From the NCBI RefSeq assembly GCF_963924675.1, contig NW_027077458.1, positions 124,001 to 188,000 on the forward strand: 64,000 nucleotides of DNA, in the 5' to 3' direction. Source of the DNA: Phocoena phocoena. Its lineage: Eukaryota > Chordata > Mammalia > Artiodactyla > Phocoenidae. Positions 10,747 to 21,225 of this stretch are shown piece after piece. A program made the position numbers and the translations under genes. The notes under the pieces were generated by a model, which was not told the origin of the DNA, made no database searches, and saw nothing but the letters and a program-made list of their open reading frames with translations. The number at the start of each line of letters is the position of its first letter. Within the stretch, counting starts at the first letter, position 1.

Positions 10747-12493
10747 GTGCAGATTTCCTTTACAGGCTTGCTTGGTTGGCCAAAAAGTGCGTATGCGTTT
10801 TTTCCTGAATATATTCAGGAGAAAACGCATACGCCCTTTTTGGCCAAGTGCATCATTGTCGACGTTCTGCCTCTTTTCCTATGCTTTCAGGGCAATTCCT
10901 CTCTACCCCCTGCAATCGTTTTCCTGAAATTCTGCCCCGCTTTCAAGTCCCCTTCGCAGGCTTATTTCAATATATTTTTGGAGGATAGCTGTCATTTATA
11001 ACTCTGCAGGTTTGTGAATTACAGTGCCCCTGAGCTCCTTTCTTCAACTCGCTTTCTTGTGAGCTGGGCACAAAACCGCAGGATTGCTTCAGGCCCTAAT
11101 TTGTTTCCGGCAGGGCACACTGAGCCTTTGGTTAATTCCTCTTCCTGGTGGGAAATGAGCGTTACATTTGCCCGTGCAGACACCTATAGCTAGTCTCTCA
11201 TTGGTTCTCCCTATTCCTGTTCATCTTGCACAGAAATTGCAAGCTGTGCCAAAGAGGAGGTTAAAGGCACTGACTCTCCAAGCGGGGAGAGTGTTAGTAA
11301 AGCATCTGGAATGGTGAACCCGAGGACCAGGATACGAAAACTGAGATGCATTTTAAATCGTTTCCCAATCACACGGTGGACGATACTCTGGGTTTCCCAT
11401 GCATGTTTTAGCTGGAGGAAGAATCCCTTGAACCTGGAGAGTTGGGACCCATGGAATGGGTACCATGCAGTATGACTTCAAAGGGTCTGCATTTGCTCAC
11501 CGAAACTCACCAATGCTATCAGCCTGAAGTGTCCAGCCTTATGTCTCAACCAGCTCTGGGTGTAGATGTGGTCAATCCCGGTTGCATCACATGCCCTGAG
11601 TGAATTATTTAAGAATTGCTCTCTATTTCACTATCTTTGTGTTTTGTTTTCGAAATTTATTTTGATAATGGGATTTATCGGATTTTCACTGCTGCGTTTC
11701 AGCTGCAGTACACACGCTTGATTCTCTTACGGAGACATATATATCCATGGGTTTTAAGATTCTTCCTAGTCAGGTATATTCCTAGGCGTTGAATATGTGG
11801 TGTTGGGTCCATTTCGTTGAGCAAGGAGTAGGTCTTGTCTATTACATATTTGGCTTATGGAAAGTTATCTGTGCTAATTTCAGTCTCTGGTTTTATGCAG
11901 CACCCCAAGGCACCTTTCCCCATAAGCAAGCACTAGTTGGTTTTCTAAATTTGAGACCCTGTTCTGTTTTGTAATTCAGTTCATGTGTAGTCAAGTTTAC
12001 ATTCCGTGTATTAGTGATATCTTATGATGTTTCTTTTTCTGTGTGACGTAGTTCACGTAGAATCACCGTACCTGCATCCACTCACTATGCCGCTACGGGC
12101 CTGATGACACACATTTCATTGCTGAGTGATATTGCATTGTACGTACGTGCCACAACTTCTTTATCCATTTTTTGCTTTCTGGGATATTTACCTGATACTG
12201 TAGACGAGCTTCTTGTGAACACAGCCGTCCCAAATATTGGGGTGGCTGTCTGTTTTTGATTTTAATTTCCGTAAGCTATAGGACCATAAGTGGAAGTGCC
12301 ATAGGCTGTGTTGCTTTGTTTCTTACGTGTTTCAGGAAACACCATACACTTCTACAGAGTGGCTGATGGCAATTTACATCCTGCCAATCAGCATTACAAG
12401 GCTCCCTGTTCTGCATATCCTGTCCTACCTTTCTGGATTTTACACTTTTTTCAGATGACCCTTTTGCCCGGGGGGCAGTGAGACTTCATTGTA
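10747..12493 (+). repeat. Satellite monomer M4 (1747 bp, haplotype B)
   Basis: The palindrome at 10776-10847 has two mismatches (GTGCG in the left arm, GGAGAAAAC in the right). This monomer holds the representative L1 fossil described at 11650-12505. Confidence 0.95.
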
Positions 12494-12505
12494 GTGCAGA
12501 TTTCC
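11650..12505 (-). mobile_element. Ancient antisense LINE-1 3' end inside the monomer (representative copy)
   Basis: Read on the + strand, this follows the reverse complement of a mammalian L1 3' end in order: a T-rich start (TTTTCGAAATTTATTTTG), TACACACGC...ACATATATATCC, CCCCATAAGCAAGCACTAGT, TTCTGTTTTGTAATTCAGTTCATGTG, TTAGTGATATCTTATGATGTTTC, TGACGTAGTTCACG, GCTGAGTGATATTGCATTGT, CCACAACTTCTTTATCCATT, GTGGCTG...CAATTTACATCC and CTTCATTGTAGTGCAGATTT. About 855 bp, half the monomer, is covered. The element is old and very diverged. The same span lies in every monomer, ending about 12 bp after each anchor. I recall a published proposal that L1 is the basic unit of cetacean satellites. Confidence 0.85.
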
Positions 12506-12522
12506 TTTACAGGCTTGCTTGG

Positions 12523-12594
12523 TTGGCCAAAAAGGGCGTATGCGTTTTTTCCTGAATATATTCAGGAAAAAACGCATACGCCCTTTTTGGCCAA
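12523..12594. mobile_element. Perfect 72-bp palindrome, probable mariner-derived miniature element (representative)
   Basis: The left arm runs TTGGCCAAAAAGGGCGTATG, CGTTTTTTCCTGAATA; the right arm is its exact reverse complement, with the centre between 12558 and 12559 and no loop. With the preceding CTTGG, the outer end reads TTGGTTGGCCAAAAAG. From memory this is the terminal inverted repeat of mariner-type miniature elements that are abundant in cattle and other cetartiodactyls. As RNA it would be a 36-bp perfect hairpin stem. A TA target duplication is not clearly preserved. The palindrome is seen directly; the mariner origin is inferred. Confidence 0.75.
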
Positions 12595-13390
12595 GTGCAT
12601 CATTGACGACGTTCTGCCTCTTTTCCTATGCTTTCAGGGCAATTCCAGTCAACCCCCTGCAATGGTTTTCCTGAAACTCTGCCCAGCTTTCAAGTCCCCT
12701 TCGCAGGCTTACTTCAATATATTTTTGGAGGATAGCTGTCATTTATAACTCTGCAGGTTTGTGAATTACAGTGCCCCTGAGCTCCTTTCTTCAACTCGCT
12801 TTCTTGTGAGCTGGGCACAAAACCGCAGGATTGCTTCAGGCCCTAATCTGTTTCCAGCAGGGCACGCTGAGCCTTTGTTTAATTCCTCTTCCTGATGGGA
12901 AATGAGCATTGCATTTGCCCGTGCAGACACCTACAGCTAGTCTCTCATTGGTTCTCCCTATTCCTGTTCATCTTGCACAGAAATTGCAAGCTGTGCCAAA
13001 GAGGAGGTTAAAGGCACTGACTCTCCAAGCGGGGAGAGTGTTAGTAAAGCATCTGGAATGGTGAAAGCGAGGACCAGGATACGAAAACTGAGATGCATTT
13101 TAAATCGTTTCCCAATCACACGGTTGACGATACTCTGGGTTTCCCATGCATCTTTTACCTGGAGGAAGAATGCCTTGAACCTGGAGAGTTGGGACCCATG
13201 GAATGGGTACCATGCAGTATGACTTCAAAGGGTCTGCATTTGCTCACCGAAACTCACCAATGCTATCAGCCTGAAGTGTCCAGCCTTATGTCTCAACCAG
13301 CTCTGGGTGTAGATGTGGTCAATCCCGGTTGCATCACATGCCCTGAGTGAATTATTTAAGAATTGCTCTCTATTTCACTGTCTTTGTGTT
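12595..13390 (+). repeat. Unrecognised half of the monomer (representative copy)
   Basis: About 790 bp between the palindrome and the next L1 fossil. I cannot assign it to L1, a SINE, an LTR or a gene. Conserved landmarks in all monomers are GTCGACGTT (here GACGACGTT), CTCTCCAAGCGGGGAGAGTG (a small imperfect hairpin), GAGGACCAGGATACGAAAAC and CAATCCCGGTTGCATCACAT. Plus-strand open frames here are not supported as genes. Confidence 0.85.
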
Positions 13391-14240
13391 TTGTTTTCGA
13401 AATTTATTTTGATAATGGGATTTATCGGATTTTCACTGCTGCATTTCGGCCGCAGTACACACGCTTGATTCTCTTACGGAGACATATATATCCATGGGTT
13501 TTAAGATTCTTCCTAGTCAGGTATATTCCTAGGCGTTGAATATGTGGTGTTGGGTCCATTTCCTTGAGCAAGGAGTAGGCCTTGTCTATTACATATTTGG
13601 CTTATGGAATGTTATATGTGCTAATTTCAGTCTCTGGTTTTATGCAGCACCCCAACGCACCTTTCCCCATAAGCAAGCACTAGTTGGTTTTCTAAATTTG
13701 AGACCCTGTTCTGTTTTGTAATTCAGTTTATGTGTAGTCAAGTTTACATTCCGTGTATTAGTGATACCTTATGATGTTTCTTTTTCTGTGTGACGTAGTT
13801 CACGTAGAATCACCGTACCTGCATCCACTCACTATGCCGCTACGGGCCTGATGACACATATTTCATTGCTGAGTGATATTGCATTGCACGTACGTGCCAC
13901 AACTTCTTTATCCATTTTTTGCTTTCTGGGATATTTACCTGGTACTGTAGACGAGCTTCTTGGGAACACAGCCGTCCGAAACTTTGGGGTGGCTCTCTGT
14001 TTTTGATTTTAATTTCCCTAAGGAATAGTACCATAAGTGCAATTGCCATAGGCTGTGTTGCTTTATTTCTGACGTGTTTCAGGAAACACCATACACTTCT
14101 CCAGGGTGGCTGTTGGCAATTTACATCCTGCCAATCAGCATAACAAGGCTCCCTCTACTCCATATCGTGTCCTATGTTTCTGGATTTTACACTTTATTCA
14201 GATGGCCCTTTTGCCCGGGGGTCAGTGAGATTTCCTTGTA

Positions 14241-15986
14241 GTGCAGATTTCCTTTACAGGCTTGCTTGGTTGGCCAAAAAGGGCGTATGCGTTTTTTCCT
14301 GAATATATTCAGGAAAAAACGCATACGCCCTTTTTGACCAAGTGCATCATTGTCGACGTTGTACCTCTTTTCCTATGCTTTCAGGGCAATTCCAGTCTAC
14401 CCCCTGCAATCGTTTTCCTGAAATTCTGCCCCGCTTTCAAGTCCCCTTCACAGGCTTACTTCAATATACTTTTGGAAGATAGCTGTCATTTATAACTCTG
14501 CAGGTTTGTGAATTACAGTGCCCCTGAGCTCCTTTCTTCAACTCGCTTTCTTGTGAGCTGGGCACAAAACCGCAGGATTGCTTCAGGCCCTAATCTGTTT
14601 CCAGCAGGGCACACTGAGCCTTTGTTTAATTCCTCTTCCTGGTGGGCAATGAGCGATACATTTGCCCGTGCAGACACCTACAGCTAGTCTCTCATTGGTT
14701 CTCCCTATTCCTGTTCATCTTGCACAGAAATTGCAAGCTGTGCCAAAGAGGAGGTTAAAGGCACTGACTCTCCAAACGGGGAGAGTGTTAGTATAGCAAC
14801 TGGAATGGTGAAGCCGAGGACCAGGATACGAAAAGTGAGATGCATTTTAAATCGTTTCCCAATCACACGGTGGACGATACTCTGGGTTTCCCATGCATGT
14901 TTTAGCTGGAGGAAGAATCCCTTGAACCTGGAGAGTTGGGACCCATGGAATGGGTACCATGCAGTATGACTTCAAAGGGTCTGCATTTGCTCACCGAAAC
15001 TCACCAATGCTATCAGCCTGAAGTGTCCAGCCTTATGTCTCATCCAGCTCTGGGTGTAGATGTGGTCAATCCCGGTTGCATCACATGCCCTGAGTGAATT
15101 ATTTAAGAATTGCTCTCTATTTCACTGTCTTTGTGATTTGTTTCCGAAATTTATTTTGATAATGGGATTTATCGGATTTTCACTGCTGCGTTTCGGCCTC
15201 TGTACACACGCTTGATTCTCTTACGGTGACATATATATCCATGGGTTTTAAGATTCTTCCTAGTCACGTATATTCCTAGGCGTTGAATATGTGGTGTTGG
15301 GTCCATTTCGTTGAGCAAGGAGTAGGTCTTGTCTATTACATATTTGGCTTATGGAAAGTTATCTGTGCTAATTTCAATCTCTGGTTTTATGGAGCACCCA
15401 ACGCACCTTTCCCCATAAGCAAGCACTAGTTGGTTTTCTAAATTTGAGACCCTGTTCTGTTTTGTAATTCAGTTCATGTGTAGTCAAGTTTACATTCCGT
15501 GTATTAGTGATATCTAATGATGTTTCTTTTTCTGCGTGACGTAGTTCACGTAGAATCACCGTATCTGCATCCACTCACTATGCCGCTACGGGCCTGATGA
15601 CACAGATTTCATTGCTGAGTGATATTGCATTGTACGTACGTGCCACAACTTCTTTATCCATTTTTTGCTTTCTGGTATATTTACCTGATACTGTAGACGA
15701 GCTTCTTGGGAACACAGCCGTCCCAAATATTGGGGTGGCTGTCTGTTTTTGATTTTAATTTCCGTAAACTATAGGACCATAAGTGGAAGTGCCATAGGCT
15801 GTGTTGCTTTGTTTGTTACGTGTTTCAGGAAACACCATACACTTCTCCAGAGTGGCTGCTGGCAATTTACATCCTGCCAATCAGCATAACAAGGCTCCCT
15901 GTTCTCCATATCCTGTCCTACCTTTCTGGATTTTACACTTTTTTCAGATGGCCCTTTTGCCCGGGGGGCAGTGAGACTTCTTTGTA
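14241..15986 (+). repeat. Satellite monomer M6 (1746 bp, haplotype B)
   Basis: The palindrome at 14270-14341 has a single mismatch (TTTTTGACCAA). A one-base loss in GGAGCACCCAACG (about 15391-15403) opens a minus-strand frame at 15374-15574 that is not a gene. Confidence 0.95.
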
Positions 15987-17731
15987 GTGCAGATTTCCTT
16001 TACAGGCTTGCTTGGTTGGCCAAAAAGGGCGTATGCGTTTTTTCCTGAATATATTCAGGAAAAAACGCATACGCCCTTTTTGGCCAAGTACATCATTGAC
16101 GACGTTCTGCCTCTTTTCCTATGCTTTCAGGGCAATTCCAGTCAACCCCCTGCAATGGTTTTGCTGAAACTCTGCCCCGCATTCAAGTCCCCTTCGCAGG
16201 CTTACTTCAATATATTTTTGGAGGATAGCTGTCATTTATAACTCTGCAGGTTTGTGAATTACAGTGCCCCTGAGCTCCTTTCTTCAACTCGCTTTCTTGT
16301 GAGCTGGGCACAAAACCGCAGGATTGCTTCAGGCCCTAATCTGTTTCCATCAGGGCACGCTGAGCCTTTGGTTAATTCCTCTTCCTGGTGGGAAATGAGC
16401 ATTACATTTGCCCGTGCAGACACCTATAGCTAGTCTCTCATTGGTTCTCCCTATTCCTGTTCATCTTGCACAGAAATTGCAAGCTGTGCCATGAGGAGGT
16501 TAAAGGCACTGACTCTCCAAGCGGGGAGAGTGTTAGTAAAGCATCTGGAATGGTGAACCCGAGGACCAGGATACGAAAACTGAGATGCATTTTAAATCGT
16601 TTCCCAATCACACGGTGGACGATACTCTGGGTTTCCCATGCATGCTTTAGCTGGAGGAAGAATCCCATGAACCTGGAGAGTTGGGACCCATGGAATGGGT
16701 ACCATGCAGTATGACTTCAAAGGGTCTGCATTTGCTCACCGAAACTCACCAATGCTATCAGCCTGAAGTGTCCAGCCTTATGTCTCAACCAGCTCTGGGT
16801 ATAGATGTGGTCAATCCCGGTTGCATCACATGCCCTGAGTGAATTATTTAAGAAATGCTCTCTATTTCACTGTCTTTGTGTTTTGTTTTCGAAATTTATT
16901 TTGATAATGGGATTTATCGGATTTTCACTGCTGCGTTTCGGCCGCAGTACACATGCTTGATTCCCTTACGGAGACATATATATCCATGGGTTTTAAGATT
17001 CTTCCTAGTCAGGTATATTCCTATGCGTTGAATATGTGGTGTTGGGTCCATTTCGTTGAGCAAGGAGTAGGTCTTGTCTATTACATATTTGGCTTATGCA
17101 AAGTTATCTGTGCTAATTTCAGTCTCTGGTTTTATGCAGCACCCCAAACACCTTTCCCCATAAGCAAGCACTAGTTGGTTTTCTAAATTTGAGACCCTGT
17201 TCTGTTTTGTAATTCAGTTCATGTGTAGTCAAGTTTACATTCCGTGTATTAGTGATATCTTATGATGTTTCTTTTCCTGTGTGACGTAGTTCACGTAGAA
17301 TTACCGTACCTGCATCCACTCACTATGCCGCTACGGGCCTGATGACACAGATTTCATTGCTGAGTGATATTGCATTGTACGTACGTGCCACAACTTCTTT
17401 ATCCATTTTTTGCTTTCTGGGATATTTACCTGATACTGTAGACGAGCTTCTTGTGAACACAGCCGTCCCAAATATTGGGGTGGCTGTCTGTTTTTGATTT
17501 TAATTTCCGTAAGCTATAGGACCATATGTGGAAGTGCCATAGGCTGTGTTGCTTTGTTTCTTACGTGTTTCAGGAAACACCATACACTTCTCCAGGGTGG
17601 CTGCTGGCAATTTACATCCTGCCAATCAGCATAACAAGGCTCCCTGTTCTCCATATCCTGTCCTACCTTTCTGGATTTTACACTTTTTTCAGATGGCCCT
17701 TTTTCCCGGGGGAAAGTGAGACTTCATTGTA
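15987..17731 (+). repeat. Satellite monomer M7 (1745 bp, haplotype B)
   Basis: It carries a perfect palindrome. A 2-bp loss lies in the CACCCCAAACACC phrase near 17140. Confidence 0.95.
16016..16087. repeat. Perfect 72-bp palindrome of M7
   Basis: All 36 base pairs match between the arms, identical to the M5 copy. Confidence 0.9.
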
Positions 17732-19478
17732 GTGCAGATTTCCTTTACAGGCTTGCTTGGTTGGCCAAAAAGGGCGTATGCGTTTTTTCCTGAATATATT
17801 CAAGAAAAAACGCATACGCCCTTTTTGGCCAAGTGCATCATGGTCGACGTTGTGCCTCTTTTCCTATGCTTTCAGGGCAATTCCAGTCTACACCCTGCAA
17901 TCGTTTTCCTGAAATTCTGCCCCGCTTTCAAGTCCCCTTCGCAGGCTAACTTCAATATATGTTTGGAGGATAGCTGTCATTTATAACTCTGCAGGTTTGT
18001 GAATTACAGTGCCCCTGAGCTCCTTTCTTCAACTCGCTTTCTTGTGAGCTGGGCACAAAACCGCAGGATTGCTTCAGGCCCTAATCTGTTTCCAGCAGGG
18101 CATGCTGAGCCTTTGTTTAATTCCTCTTCCTGTTCGGCAATGAGCGTTACATTTGCCCGTGCAGACACCTACAGCTAGTCTCTCATTGGTTCTCCCTACT
18201 CCTGTTCATCTTGCACAGAAATTGCAAGCTGTGCCAAACAGGAGATTAAAGGCACTGACTCTCCAAGCGGGGAGTGTGTTAGTAAAGCATCTGGAATGGT
18301 GAACCCGAGGAACAGGATAGGAAAACTGAGATGCATTTTAAATCGTTTCCCAATCACATGGTGGACGATACTCTGGGTTTCCCATGCAAGTTTTAGCTGG
18401 AGGAAGAATGCCTTGAACCTGGAGAGTTGGGACACATGGAATGGGTACCATGCAGTATGACTTCAAAGGGTCTGCATTTGCTCACCGAAACTCACCAATG
18501 CTATCAGCCTGAAGTGTCCAGCCTTATGTCTCAACAAGCTCTGGGTGTAGATGTGGTCAATCCCGGTTGCATCACATGCCCTGAGTGAATTATTTAAAAA
18601 TTGCTCTCTATTTCACTGTCTTTGTGTTTTGTTTTCGAAATTTATTTTGATAATGGGATTTATCGGATTTTCACTGCTGCGTTTCGGCCTCTGTACACAC
18701 GCTTGATTCTCTTACGGAGACATATATATCCATGGGTTTTAAGATTCTTCCTAGTCAGGTATATTCCTAGGCGTTGAATATGTGGTGTTGGGTCCATTTC
18801 GTTGAGCAAGGAGTAGGTCTTGTCTATTACATATTTGGCTTATGGAATGTTATCTGTGCTAATTTCAGTCTCTGGTTTTATGCAGCACCCCAACGCACCT
18901 TTCCCCATAAGCAAGCACTAGTTGGTTTTCTAAATTTGAGACCCTGTTCTCTTTTGTAATTCAGTTCATGTGTAGTCAAGTTTACATTCCGTGTATTAGT
19001 GATACCTTATGATGTTTCTTTTTCTGTGTGACGTAGTTCACGTAGAATCACCGTACCTGCATCCACTCACTATGCCGCTACGGGCCTGATGACACATATT
19101 TCATTGCTGAGTGATATTGCATTGCACGTACGTGCCACAACTTCTTTATCTATTTTTTGCTTTCTGGGATATTTACCTGGTACTGTAGACGAGCTTCTTG
19201 GGAACACAGCCGTCCCAAACTTTGGGGTGGCTCTCTGTTTTTGATTTTAATTTCCCTAAGGAATAGGACCATAAGTGCAATTGCCATAGGCTGTGTTGCT
19301 TTATTTCTGACGTGTTTCAGGAAACACCATACACTTCTCCAGGGTGGCTGTTGGCAATTTACATCCTGCCAATCAGCATAACAAGGCTCCCTGTTCTCCA
19401 TATCGTGTCCTATCTTTCTGGATTTTACACTTTATTCAGATGGCCCTTTTGCCCGGGGGGCAGTGAGATTTCCTTGTA
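17732..19478 (+). repeat. Satellite monomer M8 (1747 bp, haplotype A)
   Basis: The palindrome at 17761-17832 has one mismatch near the centre (TTCAAGAAA). The ORF2 fossil is open at 19150-19401. Confidence 0.95.
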
Positions 19479-21225
19479 GTGCAGATTTCCTTTACAGTCT
19501 TGCTTGGTTGGCCAAAAAGGGCGTATGCGTTTTTTCCTGAATATATTCAGGAAAAAACGCATACGCCCTTTTTGGCCAAGTGCATCATTGTCGACGTTGT
19601 GCCTATATTCCTATGCTTTCAGGGCAATTCCATTCTACCCCCTGCAATCGTTTTCCTGAAATTCTGCCCCGCTTTCAAGTCCCCTTCGCAGGCTTACTTC
19701 AATATATTTTTGGAGGATAGCTGTCATTTATAACTCTGCAGGTTTGTGAATTACAGTGCCCCTGAGCTCCTTTCTTCAACTCACTTTCTTGTGAGCTGGG
19801 CACAAAACCGCAGGATTGCATCAGGCCCTAATCTGTTTCCGGCAGGGCACGCTGAGCCTTTGTTTAATTCCTCTTCCTGGTGGGCAATGAGCGTTACATT
19901 TGCCCGTGCAGACACCTACAGCTAGTCTCTCATTGGTTCTCCCTATTCCTGTTCATCATGCACAGAAATTGCAAGCTGTGCCAAACAGGAGGTTAAAGGC
20001 ACTGACTCTCCAAGCGGGGAGAGTGTTAGTAAAGCATCTGGAATGGTGAACCCGAGGACCAGGATACGAAAACTGAGATGCATTTTTAATCGTTTCCCAA
20101 TCACACGGTGGACCACACTGTGAGTTTCCCATGCATGTTTTAGCTGGAGGAAGAATCCCTTGAACCTGAAGAGTTGGGACCCATGGAATGGGTACCATGC
20201 AGTATGACTTCAAAGGGTCTGCATTTGCTCACCGAAACTCACCAATCCTATCAGCCTGAAGTGTCCAGCCTTATGTCTCAACCAGCTCTGGGTGTAGATG
20301 TGGTCAATCCCGGTTGCATCACATGCCCTGAGTGAATTATTTAAGAATTGCTCTCTATTTCACTGTCTTTGTGTTTTGTTTTCGAAATTTATTTTGATAA
20401 TGGGATTTATCGGATTTTCACTGCTGCGTATCGGCCGCTGTACACACGCTTGATTCTCTTACGGAGACATATATATCCATGGGTTTTAAGATTCTTCCTA
20501 CTCAGGTATATTCCTAGGCGTTGAATATGTGGTGTTGAGTCCATTTCTTTGAACTAGGAGTAGGTCTTGTCTATTACATATTTGGCTTATGTAATGTTAT
20601 CTGTGCTAATTTCAGTCTCTGGTTTTATGCAGCACCCCAAGGCACCTTTCCCCATAAGCAAGCACTAGTTGGTTTTCTAAATTTGAGACCCTGTTCTGTT
20701 TTGTAATTCAGTTCATGTGTAGTCAAGTTTACATTCCGTGTGTTAGTGATATCTTATGATGTTTCGTTTTCTGTGTGACGTAGTTCACGTAGAATCACCG
20801 TACCTGCATCCACTCATTATGCCGCTACGGGCCTGATGACACAGATTTCATTGCTGAGTGATATTGCATTGCACGTACGTGCCACAACTTCTTTATCCAT
20901 TTTTTGCTTTCTGGGATATTTACCTGGTACTGTAGACGAGCTTCTTGGGAACACAGCCGTCCCAAACTTTGGGGTGGCTCTCTGTTTTTGATTTTAATTT
21001 CCCTAAATAATAGGACCATAAGTGCAATTGCCATAGGGTGTGTTGCTTTATTTCTTACGTGTTTCAGGGAACACCATACACTTCTCCAGGGTGGCTGTTG
21101 GCAATTTACATCATGCCAATCAGCATAACAAGCCTCCCTGTTCTCCATATCCTGTCCTAACTTTCTGGATTTTACACTTTTTTCAGATGGCCCTTTTGCC
21201 CAGGGGGCAGTGAGACTTCATTGTA
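19479..21225 (+). repeat. Satellite monomer M9 (1747 bp, haplotype A)
   Basis: It carries a perfect palindrome. The ORF2 fossil is open at 20825-21148. Confidence 0.95.
19508..19579. repeat. Perfect 72-bp palindrome of M9
   Basis: All 36 base pairs match between the arms. Confidence 0.9.

Larger units (their letters stand above)
12494..14240 (+). repeat. Satellite monomer M5 (1747 bp, haplotype A)
   Basis: It carries a perfect palindrome. The ORF2 fossil is open over only 13840-14049 because a change near 14030 shortens it. Confidence 0.95.

Noticed and set aside
11570..11579. GGTCAATCCC resembling a tRNA/SINE B box
   Set aside because: There is no A box at the right distance, no cloverleaf and no SINE tail; a partial match of this length is expected by chance.
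11735..11752. ACATATATATCCATGG, TATA-like sequence in each monomer
   Set aside because: It corresponds to the AT-rich part of the reversed L1 3' UTR; no promoter context or transcript evidence.
11812..11828. CENP-B-box-like sequence TTTCGTTGAGCAAGGAG in the monomer
   Set aside because: The first eight bases fit the box, but the required A at position 10 and the CGGG block are absent, and the sequence derives from L1 3' UTR. It is not evidence of a functional centromere.
11789..11974. A 61-codon plus-strand open frame recurring in many monomers
   Set aside because: It lies wholly in the reversed L1 3' UTR, has no family resemblance and is lost wherever the sequence varies slightly.
12494..12748. 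A GTG-initiated 84-codon open frame spanning the palindrome, repeated in about 28 monomers with similar translation
   Set aside because: GTG starts are not expected in a mammalian gene, the frame runs through a palindrome, and its sameness follows from satellite homogeneity. It is broken without compensation in M2, M3, M18, M25 and M33.
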